Assembly: GCF_031143425.1 (NCBI RefSeq) | Contig: NC_090450.1 | Location: forward strand, 171,167,272 to 171,231,271 | DNA length: 64,000 nucleotides | Origin: Pleurodeles waltl | Taxonomy: Eukaryota > Chordata > Amphibia > Caudata > Salamandridae | Reading direction: 5' to 3' | Part shown: in pieces, positions 1 to 12,762 of the stretch | Layout: each line of letters begins with the position of its first letter | How positions within the stretch are numbered: position 1 is the stretch's first letter | Made by a program: the position numbers and the translations under genes | The notes under the pieces: model-generated | The model's database searches: none | Told to the model about the DNA's origin: nothing | The model's input: the letters and a program-made list of their open reading frames with translations, nothing else

Positions 1-2219
1 TAGTGTCACAGTAGTGTGATACTAAACAGAAACCATGATGTTCTTGATGTTTCAAAAGCCCATGTGTACACTGCATGAATTACCTTGATGTGTATCTACA
101 ACCCCTTCCTTGATTTAGACTGCATACAGTCTCAAACAAATGCGCCTGCTTAAATTGTGACTTGCGCACCTTCCAGAAGGTGACCCTTTGTCTTCTGTAC
201 ATCGAGTGACATTGCTGGATGTTCCCGTGCAAAATGTACACCCAAAATAGAGGTGGAACACAAATTTGTGACTCCGACGACTGAGAGGCAGACTTTATAA
301 TGAGCCTTGTGATCCGTATTTTATGAATGCAGTTTGTGGAAGACATGAAGCGGGTGGAGCAAGTGGTTTGCATAAGTATGAAGTCAGCATTTAAAAGGAA
401 ATTAAGATGGTCCTCTAGTCAAGGTGCATGGGCTTACCTTCACAGATTCATGCGGTTTCCATAAACAAGCATACACCAGTTTTTGCTAAGAAAATTCAGC
501 ATCATGCCAGGATCCTGGGAAACAAAATCTGTGAAGTGTTGCTGTTTATCCCACGCTAGCTATATGCAGAAGCTTCTCCTCGATGAAGCCACTGTATTCC
601 TTGTAGTTACTGTAGGCAAAAAGAGGGTTGTAAGCTTCTTAATGGCGAGGGCTTCGCACACAGTGGTGCCAGATTCCGCGCCACTGTCTAAAGTGCACGC
701 TCAAATTTGGTTAGTCTGTGAGTTAGTGCTTACACTACAGAGTGCACAACACATTGGTTGCTGCTCGACTTGAACTGTGCTGTCCAGGGCTAGATAATGA
801 AAGCACTGTAGACAAATCTGTAGAAAGGCGCAGAACAGCCAGATCATGTAACGGCCTCTAATGCATGCTGTTCTGGAGGTGCATGAGTTGCTTGCTAATT
901 TGCAGACTTCTGTCTTCAAATTTCTCCCTTGACTGTATTTTATCGTACACAGTCAAAGCCATGAGTTTTGTGTGTTTTCTTCTTTTTGGATGTGAAGCTC
1001 GTGTTATGTATTTTCCTATTAGGGAAGCCCTAATCAAGGACGAAGGCGCTGCACTCGCTTCATGTGGTTTGAAGATGAACATACTAGGGAAGAGCGACAA
1101 GGATGTGTGAGCACTCAGGCTATCAAGCCAGGGTCCATAATGGCTTCTCACATGTGCGTCTCACAATGGTGTGTTGCATGCTTCAGTCAACGTGGAAATC
1201 TTTGGGAAGATCTATTTCCTTATGGGTGGTTGGCACACCTGGCAATGTTAGAAGGCACACATGCAGGATCGGCTCAGGATAGTAGCAGTGGTAGGTTATC
1301 CCTAGTGGTGATTGCTTGCAGCTTTCCTCATGTGAAATTAGTCAGAGGCCCGAGGCAGGGTGGGGGCATGGACACTCTACAGGCTCAGGGATGACTAGAA
1401 GCACATCAATGAGAGAAAAGGCCATTGGGTCGCTATCACCCAACAAAAAGCACTTAAAGCAGCAGGCAACAAGAAGGCTACTGTGGGTGAAGGGCCATTG
1501 GCAGCAGGCTATTTGGGAATCGACTGAGGGGACACCAAAGAAGGCGGCACAAGGAAGTAGGGTTGGATAGAGGGAATGGGCCAGAAAGAAAGACAAGTGA
1601 CTACAAGGAGGAGAAGGCTTGTGACTGCAGAAGAAAATCAAAGTGGAGAGATGGCGACGCTCCTGGCCTTACTTGGCAGTATGGATATTGGGGAGAACAG
1701 AAGGCCCCAAAATGGAGAGTGCATATAAAGGAGCAAGGGCTTTGGGCTTCAAGGATCCAAGGGGCCAAGCAGTGCCATAACACTGGATGTGGAAGGAGGC
1801 AAGGAAAAAAGGAGAAAAGGCAATTGTGCCACCCCGCACTGTGGAAAACAATAGGAGCTAGCATATACTACTGGTTGATTATTTCCCTACAGTTGAAGGA
1901 TCACCCCTAAACCTTCCAGGAAGGGCTTGCTACGTTTCCCCATGCAAGTAAAACACAACTGACACAAATTCAGGGAGAAACCTCCACTGGTACAGTGGTA
2001 CTCCAAGAAGCTGCGATGGTTCAATGGCCCACGAGGAGAACTGGTACGCAGTGCAGGAACATTGACTCTGGCGTGAAGATGCATAGAAAGACTCAGACAC
2101 ACACACAGGTTGGTTGCCTCACTCTGCTTTCTTGCCACAGAGTGAGCCTCTTTACTTATGCATTCTCCTGACTATTAGTGTGGGTGGAATCGATGCTAGT
2201 GTGGAGTGAGGGGGCACTG
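1..2219. other. no gene recognised
   Basis: Short open frames occur on both strands, but none resembles a protein family I know and none has a convincing start or splice context. No terminal repeats, poly-A tail or target duplication were seen. A short CA run lies near 2,097. This is probably old, unrecognisable repeat or unique intergenic DNA. Confidence 0.5.
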
Positions 2220-2600
2220 GCGTTAACAACATAACATTTATTATCAAAAACACACTCATTCAAAACGGCATCAGTCAGCCCAACTCGCAAGAGTTTAAAA
2301 TAGGCGACTCAGAGATAAGGAGAAAGAAATAGGGGAAAAGAGAAAGAGGAAAAGGATAGAAGGCGGATAAAACAATAAACAGTCTATGAATGATGTCTGT
2401 ATGGGTCATTGTTCATAGTTTTCGTACCACTGCCACGGTTGAGGATTGGGCCGAATGAATAGTGATGGTGACTCTCACAAGAGCGTCCGGTGGTCAACGG
2501 CTCTTGGGACTCCGGTGGGCACAGGTCAACCCCGGGGCTTGTCAGGACACTTCCCTCCGCCTCTTGGGGGTCCTGATATGGTCACCTCATGAAGTCCAGA
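2220..2600 (-). mobile_element. possible 3' terminal part of an LTR element
   Basis: Read on the minus strand, this stretch holds a TATA-like TTTATATT near 2,620, GC-rich sequence, a pyrimidine-rich run and then AATAAA near 2,233. That order fits an LTR or retroelement 3' end downstream of the integrase relic at 2,904-3,460. I could not find a matching second LTR on the far side of the gypsy element, so assignment to Gypsy-A is only inference. Confidence 0.3.
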
Positions 2601-2903
2601 CCCCACGGTCTAGAATATAAAAGTAGGGCCTCACGAGCTGAGTGCTTTGCTTGCCGACATCAACTGATGGCATTAATGCTGCGCTGTCCCCTTTCTTGGT
2701 CAGTGTCGGGGTTGTCAACAGGTTGGACCCAAGGCAAGTGATGAGGAATGAGTTCTCAAATGTATCTTCATCCCAACATGGCAATTGGTGATGTCTTGGT
2801 CAGGGGTTGGGGTGTTTTACAGTAGTCTTGCAGAAACTGATAGATAGACTGGTCTACATGGTCATTCCCCAATTCGCAATGCAGGTGACTTTATTGCGAG
2901 TTC

Positions 2904-3460
2904 TTATAAATTTCCATGGAAGGGTGAGCCACTGTCCATTCTGCGTTTGGGCAAAAGCCCCTGGGTGGTGAATATGTTTTCCAGCTTTAGAAATACTTTG
3001 TCCAAGGCAGTAGACTGGACTACTGCCACCTCTGGATACTTAATTAAATTGTCAGTAACGATGAGGAGGTGAAGGCCATCGGGCATAGCTGCAAAATCTG
3101 CTCTCAGCCAGGTCCAATGTGTTGTGGGGCTATCCTCGTAAAGAACAGGTGCTGGGGGATCGTCTAGACCAATGGCTTGGCTTTTAAAAAAATCTGCGTG
3201 TTTTTTTCCACCAGCCTGTCAAGGTCAGGGAACCCGACCTTTTGTCTGAGCTGCATTTTAGTTTTGACAAGTCGTTGGGGAATGTGGTGGACGGCATTCA
3301 TAAGTATAAGTATTAGTTGTGGTGGGATGACTGTGCAGTTGCCTTTCATGTATAATCCGCACTCCACTAGGCTCACTGCATGTGTGGTACTACACCTATA
3401 TTTGTCCCTTGGCTTCAGGCGTGCGACTCGGCTGATTTTTGAAGATTGGCTACCATGCAT
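2904..3460 (-). pseudogene. pol: Gypsy-A integrase fragment
   Basis: The minus-strand frame at 3,164-3,460 contains residues like the integrase HHCC zinc-binding region, with a stretch reading VKTKMQLRQKVGFPDLDRLV. That is the typical HxGxxKTKxLLRxKxWFPGxD pattern of Ty3/gypsy integrases with the second His and the Cys pair eroded. The next fragment, 2,904-3,086, reads like the catalytic core around the first Asp (TDNLIKYPEVAVVQST) and continues to a decayed second-Asp region near DSGSPF. The two pieces are in different frames. No LTR is clearly visible right downstream. Confidence 0.75.
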
Positions 3461-3884
3461 GATTAGTGATGGCCTGTCGAACTAAGGGAAGCATTTTTCA
3501 GTTTGGCATGTCTGGCAAATCTCAGTTCCTGGCAGTCACCTAGAGCTGGAGCTGTTGACTATGAGGCGTAATACTCTTCTGTATCTCCTGCAGTTTCCTG
3601 TTCAGCAGCAGTTGTGACTCAACAGTGACAGGAGAGATAATCTGCAGAGTTCTCTCATCCCAACCGATAGATGACCTCAAATGAGTACTCTTGAAGTTAC
3701 AAAATCCATTCTTCGATCAGATGTTGTGGCTTGGACTTTGTCCCTTGAAAGAGAAGCACAAGTGGCTAGTTACACACACAGAATTCTCTGCTGTACAAGT
3801 ACAGGTGGAAATGTCGGCATCCCCACAGTACTGCTATGACCTTCCATTCGACCTGGGAGTATCTGTGCTTGGTCTCAGTGAGTT

Positions 3885-4900
3885 CTAAGCTGGAATAGGT
3901 GACAGGGGCCCACATTCCCAATCTTGTTGCTGTTGCATCAGGACTACACCTAATGATGTGGGGATAGTATCCACAATCAGCTCTGTCTGTCTGGAAGGGT
4001 TGTAATACTTTCTGGTAGTTTCCACTGACAGGGAAGCTTTTGTATTATTAAATGCTTTTCCATACACCCATGAGGATTCTACTTTGAGAAGGTCATGGAG
4101 TGGCTTGGTAGGTGGGGTAAGGTTTTGCATTAACCTGCCACAATACGTGACCATCTCAAAGATGCTTCTGACATGGGACATTTTGGCAGATGGGCATGCA
4201 TTCTGGATGCCTTGCACTTTTTTCGGGTTGGGTGACACCCCTTGGTCTGAGAACTGACATCTGAAGAATTCAGTGTTTTTAAGAAATTCACATTTCTCCA
4301 TATGGAAAGTAAGTCAACTTTACTTGATTCTTTCTACTAAAGCCCAGAGATGACGATCGTGCTGATCGATGGTGGTGGCAAAAATTAACCTGGCATTATT
4401 GACGATTACAATGCCATGAAGTCCTGTCAATACTTTTCATATACAATTTTGAAAATGTCTGTTGCACTTGAGATTCCAAAGTTTTACAAGCGATAACTTT
4501 GTAGCCCTTCATGTGTTGAGAATGTCACGATGTATCTTGATCTTTGCTGAGCTTAAATTGATGTAAGCCAGATTTTAGGTTGATTTTCAAGAACCACTTG
4601 GCCCCACTTACCTCTGTGATGATGTCGTCGACATTGGGTATGCTACTTGATTGCTTTGTTGCTTTGTTGGATAGTCGTATGTCCACGCAAATGTGAACAG
4701 CCCACTGGCTGTTTTGGCTTGTGCGCTACAGCAATAGGGTAGACTCAGGGGGCTGGGCCCTCAACTTTGTTGAATGGTTCTGTTCCAGCACACATTCAAC
4801 TTGGGTTAGTATGTGGAATGGGACTCGCCTGCGGCGAAGCTCTACTGGTGATATGGTAGGGTCGATGTGTAGTTTGACAATCTTTTTTTCAGGCATCCAA
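3885..4900 (-). pseudogene. pol: Gypsy-A reverse transcriptase fragment
   Basis: The clearest frame, 3,885-4,301, covers the RT thumb and the start of the RNase H domain: KCEFLKNTEFF, then VSPNPKKVQGIQN, then LIVDTIPTSLGVVLMQQQ, all hallmark positions of Ty3/gypsy pol. Upstream on the same strand, 4,330-4,900 reads in broken frames as the RT fingers and palm, including a motif like VDDIITEVSGAKWFLKINL followed by an FSTHEGL-like segment. The catalytic YxDD region falls in the decayed stretch near 4,400 and I cannot see it intact. Several frameshifts rule out function. Confidence 0.8.
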
Positions 4901-5336
4901 TAACGTGAAACACTTCTGCGTACTTGTCCAGCAGTTGTGTGATGGCCTTCTGTTCTATATGGAATGTGAATGCTGCAAATGATGAGGGTGGTGATTTGAC
5001 TTGGGTTACGACGAATTGTGCCAGGATACAGCTGTTGTGATGGATGGCTCTGGTGATGAGGACACTCTCTAGCTCGATAGCATTAGCCCTGCCTTAGGCA
5101 AAGGTCTTTATCATATTCAACTTTGGCAGTGACTGTATTTCTGGTATTCTGCCACTGGCATCATATACACACAGTGGCGCCAGTGCAAATTAAGCAGTTC
5201 ATCCAGCATCTGTGAATTCTTAGATGGCACTTTGGTTGCCTTTGTTGGCATCTTATGCTGGGGCTCCCAATGCAGGGATGAGGTGGACTTGTTCTGGGCC
5301 CAGAGAGGCAGAGCTGTCAGAGTCCACAAGTTGCTC
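4901..5336 (-). pseudogene. Gypsy-A protease to RT linker, decayed
   Basis: This stretch lies between the RT fragment and the inserted L2 copy. On the minus strand it reads discontinuously, with a VDSDSSAS-like piece near 5,320 that may be the remnant of the retropepsin DSG motif, and a piece near 4,930-5,000 resembling the connecting region before RT. Assignment rests mainly on position. The other side of the reading frame continues beyond the L2 insertion at 5,888. Confidence 0.4.
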
Positions 5337-5879
5337 CACTGTGAGACAGGCTCTCATCGCCAGATGACTAGACTACGGCAACATCCTCTATGTTGGAATC
5401 ACCAAGCACCTCCTACAGAGTCTTCAGACCATACCGCAGAATGCCACAGCCAGACTCAACCTCGGCCTTATCCGACAAACCCACATCACACACCACCTCA
5501 GGCAACTCCAGTGGATCCCCGTATAAAGTAGATGTCAATTCAAGCTGCTGATCCACGCACACAAGGCTCTACACAACCAAGAACCCACATACATTAACCA
5601 CCACCTGAACTTCCACCAACCATTGAGAAGTCTACGCCCTGCCTCTCTTCGCCTTGCCCATTCTGCCCGCGTCTACCAAAGCAGAAGGGGAGGATGCTTC
5701 TTCCCTCATGTCAACCTGGAACAGTCTCCGCACACACCTCTGGACCATCACCTCAATTCCGGAATTCCGAATGGCCCTCAAGACCTGGCTGTTCCAAAAG
5801 ACTCCGGGACCTGCAAGCACCTGGATACCCTATCAGGTAATTAGCAGCGCTTTATAAATCCTGAATGATTGATTGATGG
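5337..5879 (+). mobile_element. 5'-truncated L2-type LINE (3' end)
   Basis: Plus-strand sequence encodes the C-terminal tail of a non-LTR reverse transcriptase: LDYGNILYVG, then LQWIPV, then LLIHAHKALHNQEPTY. It matches the family of the fuller copy at 36,256-40,107. It ends in AGCGCTTTATAA followed by a TGATTGATTGA tail, the 3' microsatellite typical of L2/CR1-like LINEs. Identical AGTTGCTC sits at 5,329-5,336 and 5,880-5,887 and is the target-site duplication. In-frame stops follow LIAR and WIPV. The host sequence is Gypsy-A. Confidence 0.85.
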
Positions 5880-5887
5880 AGTTGCTC

Positions 5888-6580
5888 TCCCTTCCTGTCT
5901 CCAGTGTCTAGATGTCTCACTGCATGTTTGACTTTCCTCGCTATCACATCTGCCTGTATTCGCACCCCATGTGCTGACCTGCAGAACTTGGTAAAATGGT
6001 TATATATACCACAAGTAGACCAGGTTTTTCCACTGACTGTACATATTGGATCACCGCTTGTGACATTGGCGCCGTAACCACATGCTTTGACTGCCTCTGT
6101 ACTTGGTGGCTTCTGACTTATGGTTTGTGCTTCTTTTTTTTTTACTTCACTGAGCTCAGCTTTGATTGTTTTAGTTTTCAGAGACAATTTGATGTGGCCT
6201 GCACAAGCATCTGCAAGTTATTGGGCATGCCCTACTGCAAGCGTCGTTGCTAATTACATTTTGGAAGCCCTCAGAATTTCTTTGCGGAAGACTAATGACC
6301 TGCACCCTTGCATGATCTGCTAGCGCAGCTCCTCTTCTATGTCACAGAGCTTGCATGTGCTGGCTAGGCTTCTAAGGAATAGAAGACATCAATAGTTTCT
6401 AGTGGGTCTTGCCTGATGTAGGATAAATTTGTCATAGCCGGGATTAGCCTGTATCCTAAACCGCAAATTTAGAGCACCTAGGGCAGCGGCATAGTCAATA
6501 TCTTTTTCAGTGTTTGGAAATGTCAAGAACATTTTGCGAACTACCCTTTCTGGTAGCCACAATGCCGCAGACACTTTAAT
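5888..6580 (-). pseudogene. gag: Gypsy-A gag with zinc-knuckle remnant
   Basis: Two minus-strand frames are visible. The upstream one (6,389-6,574) reads FLTFPNTEKDIDYAAALGAL, the conserved gypsy Gag pattern FxxFPDTGxDxDYxxAVxAL. The downstream one (5,852-6,187) carries a damaged CCHC knuckle: CGYGANVTSGDPICTV, then STCGIYNHFTKFCRS. The second knuckle is nearly complete (C-x2-C replaced by TC, then G, H, C). The frame runs into the L2 insertion at 5,880. Recognisable, but not functional. Confidence 0.75.
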
Positions 6581-6593
6581 TACCTAAGCAGAT

Positions 6594-7250
6594 AGTGCCT
6601 TCCAGAAGGAGCCCCAAGAAGGAAAAACCCTGAAGGGAAAAATTCTCAGATGATGCTCCCAGATAGCAAGGACAGAGACAAAAAGGACCCAGTAGAATGG
6701 AACTGGACACAGAAGCACCACTCTAGCCAGAAGAGGGACCTCCAACAGGATTAATACCACCAAAAGGACTGAAGAAGAACTAAGCAGGAGAAACAAGAGC
6801 AGTGGAACTAGAAACATTAACTGAAATGACAAAGATCAACACAAGCATGGAAACACAATTACGGGAACGAAGAAGTGTTGCAAAGGCAAAGACAATGGGA
6901 ATTCCACCCCTTATACACCCCTAGGATGGGAAATTACATCAGAAAATGATGCCGCCGTATTGGATTAGGAAGGCATATCAAGAATAACTGCGTAAACCAC
7001 CATAATGGATTGAGAATTAGAAACGTCTCCCCTTGGATTCTGGGAAGGAGGACTTTGGGGCTTCCAACATGGCCCCCAGGGAGAGAAATGCCGAAGTCTG
7101 CACCGGTGGGGCAATTTCTGTGAAGGAGCACCCCTGGATGCCTGTGGAGGCCTGCCAGCACAGCCACAATCCCACAGGTAAAGAGATAGCCTGTCCCGCT
7201 GAATACAGTAGGACGCAAGAGAAGCTGCCACGTGGTGCGTGAACCTCCAT
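6594..7250 (-). mobile_element. possible 5' LTR or leader of Gypsy-A
   Basis: Immediately upstream of gag on the minus strand there is a TATA-like GTATAAGGGG near 6,920, followed by T-rich transcribed-looking sequence to the gag start. This fits an LTR or leader, but no TG...CA ends, primer-binding site or second copy could be identified in the window. Confidence 0.35.
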
Positions 7251-10200
7251 GCGGGCCTCAGTGTGGCACCGTCAAATGGGTCGAGGAACTAGAGGCGAGG
7301 CGGGTAAGTCTCACTTCCTGCCCGGCTTAGTTGACATTGTGACCAGGTCGGGTCCATGTAGGCTGCCATCTAGGAGCATTGTCAACAGCCAGGCCGTCCA
7401 GTGCCACTTAGTGCAGGCAGCAGAAGTTGGGAATGTACTCCCTGCGCAGGGACTGCTTTCGTCCACGGGCACAGGTGAAGTCAGCAGGGTGCAGAGCCTG
7501 GATCATGGGCCTCATTGCCACGTCGTTGTGCCATGCTGGAACACTGACTTTGGCACGGAGCAGCAGAGAAAGACTATTGCCAGGAAGCTTGCCTCTTCAT
7601 TTGTACTGTCTCCTAACGCTCAGCATGGGTGGGACCAATGAGTGTGCGGAGCCCCTGGGGTGAAACCAAATAACAACATAACAAAGAATAGGCGTCCGGA
7701 AAGGGCTGCTGGCGAAAGGTTGTTACACAAGTTAACCTGCAGCAACTGAAGTTGTGTTTACAGCACTACGCAGACAGATAAAAGTTAGAAAATGATTAAG
7801 GAGGATTTAAAAATGGATGGGTTCAATTTTTTAGATTACAGTTGTTTCAATGTGAGTCTGATGTAAGGATGTTATTGTTAGTATTATTTGTGGTTTGGGC
7901 GGATAATGCTGTAGTAAGCTTCATCCTGTTTACATAATAAAGTGACCTTTTCACAAAATTAAGAAATCCATGTTTTCTACCTGCTCCCCAAAAGACTATT
8001 TTATGCAACAAGAAAGATGTTCACAAAGACAGATATTTTAGCCCATGAAACACATTGTAGGGCAATTCAGAAAAATGAAATGTTAACTCTGCCAGCTAAC
8101 ATGTTTGAAGTTTTCAGTTCCTGCATTGTTCACAAAGTTAAATTGTAATATGAATTCACGACACGCTACCATCGTGGTCAAGAGAAACATTTCTCAAATA
8201 AATATGATCCACTCAGTACAGAGACTGTATTTACCTACTTGTAGGAAACTTGCCACAAAGAATGCTGCAGCAGATGTCCACTAACGAGGCAAAGCACTGA
8301 ACGTCCGAAACACAAAAGTGATGGCTGGAATGCTACAATGCTTGCCAAAGCCACAGCCAATCAAATTGAACTTGGTCCTGCTCCAGGAACAACAATTCAG
8401 CCCGAAGTGTAAGGCTAGCTTGTTGAGTCTCATCAAAAAGGGGTAGTTTGAATTTTCTGTCATGACAAGCATGCGACTTGCGCCAGGCTATACCCTTCGC
8501 ACTCACGGCATCACACTGACACAAAAAGGCTTCAAAAGTTTCAGCCTCTGGCAATCACTGGGGCAGCATTTGAGTCCATCCTTTTTCTGTGCACTATTCC
8601 ATTCACCACTCCAGCCATCAGTATATCAGACCTGGTCCTGCTCTAGTAGGAACAGTTTATGCAAACCACCAGGCCAATATCTCTCTCGAAGAAGATGCAA
8701 GCAACCTCAAACCAGCTGGGGCTTTGACCACAGTGTACTATCCGGCTTACACTGGCGCTGCACGCGACACGGATTCAGACAGTGGTTCGGTTAACCTTTT
8801 GAAGAAGTCATAGAATTCCATGACTACAATTTTTAGAGTGATTCGACTTTTATGAAGTCTTCACACTCTAATAACTGCAATTGTGAAGTAGATGACTTTC
8901 AGAAATGGGGGTTATTACTGGGGTAAGGTGCCAGACGGAGTCCCCCGATTTAAATTTTCCACTGCTGAGAGCAAATAGGAAATCGGCCATCCATAGAGAT
9001 TTGGAGGATTCCCATGCTGCACACAGTGGGGAAGGCTGGACTCAGGCAGACAGTGAAGAGAAAAAATGTCCCTTTTCCAAATAATAAATCTGGAAGCCAT
9101 AACTTAAACACCCTGAAATCTGCGGAAGTATTTAAACTGTTTTATAGTTCCAGAGTTTAGCCTTTCCTGGGCATAAATATGTTTTAACAATGTTGAAAAA
9201 AGCTTCACTGAAGAAGATACACATTTATTAATGGCAGATAATGTACGATAGAATGTGTACTAAGCACCAATCCTGATTCAACATTGTCTATTCTCTACTC
9301 ATCTAATATAATTTGAAATCAACATGTACATTTCATTAGCAAAATAATAAGGGATGAGTCACTCCAAGCTGAATATATGTAAACAAATATGGGGCTATTC
9401 TGTTGCAAATATTTGAAGACCTGCTCTGTAATTCGTTCCACTACTTCTGGCGGTGATTGTCCCCCACCATGTTTTCCCTGTGCTGTTTATTTTGCCTTTT
9501 GGTACCCTGTGCTTCCCTACCACTTGCGCCAATAGCAAGTGATGTCTAGAGGTCAAACTGGAATTTAGTTCCTAGAGCCCATCTACGTTTTGGTAGAAGT
9601 ATCACAACATGCAAAAGTATCTCGAAGGAAACAGAGTTACTACACATAGTAACAATGAAGGGAAGAATTCAAGCTACAAGTCTGGAAGAAAGGGGTGGTG
9701 AGTCCTCTTCACGGAGAAGCAATGAGAGTCATATCAGCATTGAAGAAGTGATCCTTGAAAAGCTCTTTTCTCAAGTGAAGGAATGAGTCTGATCTTTGGC
9801 AGAATGTTGTTCTAGGTCCCACGTGGAAAGGGTGGGAAAGCTTCTTTCTCTTCTTTTCTTTTACACTCTGCACCTCTGAACTTTAAGTTGTCCCCTGTGA
9901 TTGTTGGTCATGTTTATGTAATACCACTATCACTAAGGGACAAGAAAACCAGTACGTCCATCACCCCCACTTGCGGGCGACCACCAGTATGAAAAACTGC
10001 CCTCACCCACTCATTGTGGCATGCTTCATCATTGGGCTTCTGCTAACACACTCCTACGGAGATCCACGTTGGAGTGGAGCAATAAGGGTAGGGAACAGAA
10101 AACACTACGCAACAACACAAACACAAACTGGGATCAGAACAAACAACAGACCATAAAACTATCTCAGGGGTGTCCCTTCCTCAATTTTATTGAAGAACCT

Positions 10201-10680
10201 CCTGGACAGGATTAAAATTGGACCCCTGGTGGTGATCTCCAGGATACCATTACCTGTTCACCCCAGTACCTGTTCATCAGTCAACAAGTTTTGGCTGTTT
10301 TTTTCTGCCCCTCAGGGTCAATAGGCCTTCATCAGGACCTCAACGGATCCCCGTTATTACAGGTGATGGTGCTGGCCAGTGGGGATGTGCACTAGGCAGC
10401 ACACAAGAAGGAAAACGTAGGGGTGACTCCCTGACCCCGAATAAAGACCCACAAAGCCTTTAACGAACTTGCCATGAAACAGAAGGGTGCTAAGCCTTGT
10501 GTAGAGAACTGGCTATGGTGCCTTCCCAGGCCGCATGGGCACAGCAGAACAGCATCAGGAATACGGTGACTCAGGGACGCCATCGGAGAAAGACGCAATA
10601 ATATACGCAGGCATTGCCGACAACACAGGGAACATTCGAGGGGTTTTCTGGTAGTGACACCCCATGAATAGAGAAATCTC
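7251..10680. other. no gene or element recognised except a possible exon at 8,615
   Basis: Apart from the candidate exon noted separately, this 3.4-kb stretch contains only short shadow frames. 7,740-8,280 and 9,100-9,420 are AT-rich. I see no terminal repeats, LINE tails or protein motifs. Confidence 0.45.
8615..8813 (+). other. candidate terminal coding exon or retroposed fragment, unknown protein
   Basis: A pyrimidine-rich tract ending CACTCCAG at 8,614 looks like a 3' splice site. The following frame is open for about 65 codons to a TAG at 8,811. It has a protein-like composition: a PGPALVGTVYANHQ stretch, a TTVYYPAYTG stretch, then an acidic Ser/Asp run DTDSDSGS and a basic end LLKKS. 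I do not recognise the family. It could be a real last exon of a host gene, a processed pseudogene piece or chance. No neighbouring exon was found. Confidence 0.2.
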
Positions 10681-11168
10681 ACCCAAGCTGCACACCTATG
10701 ATGGGCAGAGTGCGTTCACCCTGAAGGAATTGAAACATACTACTGTGTAGGAAACCTTGTGGAACTGGAATAGTACTGACTGTGACACATAGGCCCCCAA
10801 GAGGAGAACAAAGAGCGCTGGCAGGGAGGAGGGAACACCAAGTTGGACCAATTACCACCCAGGGTGTCTGCTGGGGAGGCTCGTTGAAGGCACTGTCAGC
10901 TTGATGGTGGCTTGAGATCCACAGTGGACTAGATGGAAGGGGCAACACACAGCTGCAAAGGAATCCATGACAGGAACCAGGTGGAGGTTTCCCTGACTCA
11001 AGACTAACAGTACTAGTGTCTAGGGTGACAGCGCTTGTGCACAGGCGGAGGCCTGGGAACATCTACCCCTGAGGGTGAAAGGAGGGACCCGATCAGCATT
11101 CTGCTGGGAGAACAGGTGGTGTTAGTACAGTTGGTGGGCCAGGAAGAGTCCACCCCAGGCAAAAAACC

Positions 11169-12120
11169 ATGGGCAAGGATACAACAGCACGCTCAAACTC
11201 AGTAAATACCATCACACAATACACCACCCCGTGGCACCCCACGTAAAGTATAACACGGCAGTCTGGAGACTATGCTGCAGGAGCCCACACAAGCTGACTT
11301 TTTGGCTGTCATTCGGGGAAGTAGAACTGCCCTGGAGCAAAAATAGAGACAGTGTCAATAGATGGCAACTTGTTGTGGGTGGACTTGCGCAAAGTGGTGG
11401 ACAAAGTCACAACAGCGGAAGGCAACATAGCAGACCAGCAATGGGAACTGTTGTCCCTGAAGAAACAAATGGCTCAGTTGACTACGAACTCCGGGGAGCT
11501 GAAGCGAAGGGAGGAAGATGCAGAGGGTTGATCACGACGCAGTAACATCAAAGTGCTGGTTTCCCTGAGGGAGTGGAAGGGGAACTTGACAGAACGGTTC
11601 CTGGAAACTTAGTTGTGAGAACAAATTAACCCCCCAGGCCTTTCTAACGTTTTTGTGGTAGAGAGGGCACACAGAGCGCTGGTGCCGAGGCCGCCACTGG
11701 GGGCATCAGAGAGCCTTCATAGCCTAAATACTTCATTATCGTGACAGGGACTGCATCCTCCCGGCGGCTCGAGAGCGCCAGGCCCTGCATTATGGTGACA
11801 ACAGGATCACCAGCTACCCGGACTACACTAGCAAGTGCAGGAACAGTGTAAATCATATCTCGGTGTCAAACAAAAATGACAAACGCTCCAGTGACAGTAT
11901 ATACTCTTATTCCCAGCCAGGCTCAAAGTGGTAGCCCAAGGAAAAGCACAGTTTTATGGTAGCCTGGAGGAGGTATGGGAATGGCTGCGGATCCGGGGAG
12001 ATGGGCTTCCGCAACGCACCTCCTACACCCATAAGCTGACAGAGGAGGAACTTGCCTCTGAGGACAATCCGGCGATACTCGAACCACAACTCATCTGGGC
12101 AAGTGGAGAGTCACAGTCAG
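11169..12120 (+). pseudogene. L1-type ORF1 (nucleic-acid-binding protein) remnant
   Basis: The likely start is the ATG at 11,169, giving MGKDTTARSNSV then a stop. Downstream, in shifting frames, the L1 ORF1p hallmarks appear in order: a coiled-coil-like region, NVFVVERAHRALVPRPPLGA (near 11,650), a DRDCIL...AREREALHYG...ITSYPDYTSK block (about 11,740-11,830), then VVAQGKAQFYGSLEEVWEWL (11,928-11,990). These are the RRM and C-terminal domain signatures of L1 ORF1p, a trimeric RNA chaperone in active elements. At least three frame breaks make it non-functional. Confidence 0.75.
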
Positions 12121-12762
12121 CAAGGATGGTACCCTGTAGCTGTGCACAGAAACCGGGGGGGGAGATGCAGGATGTGAACATGCATCAACATCCGATGATG
12201 CTGAATTACAGGGCCCCAGCACAGCGTTGGATTTCATACCTGATACTTTGGTCACCTCGGAGATGGGGAATAATGCGGAAGCATGAGTGAACTCCTGCCT
12301 ACGATTGACAGATGCTGCATGTAAAAATGAGTGATGGTGGAATAGGTGAACAGCCGCAGTATGATGGAGAGGAGTAGGACAACACTCTGGGGCCACTGGT
12401 TGCACGCTGAGGGTGTGTAGCTGCTTGAAATGGGTTCTTACCAGATATTATGCTGGCAGGTAGGGCCAGAATGGAAGAGGACTACATTCAATAATGGTTG
12501 GCAGCGCATTGTGACATATTGAGGGTGGGCAATGGGCTGGGAGCTGATTCAGTTATTTGAGTTAGCAGCCTCCCATTGGACTGGCTGCGATGCAGTGCAC
12601 ATCCTGGCACATGCTTCGGGTGGGCATAAGTATGTCCATGGGTGGGAATGGGAAGGGGAAGTTTGTATTGTGTTGTTTGATAGCCTTTCACAGTTGGCAA
12701 CAGGTGGTGGGTAACATAACATGGCAGAGGATTGGCTGGAAAACCATAAGGGATATGCCATA

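Larger units (their letters stand above)
2904..6590 (-). mobile_element. Gypsy-A: degenerate Ty3/gypsy LTR retrotransposon
   Basis: Gag, reverse transcriptase and integrase remnants occur in that order along the minus strand from high to low coordinates, which is the Ty3/gypsy gene order. All frames are broken by stops and shifts, so the copy is dead. An L2 LINE fragment at 5,337-5,879 splits it between the gag zinc knuckle and the protease/RT part. Its 8-bp target duplication shows that the LINE arrived after the gypsy element. Confidence 0.8.
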
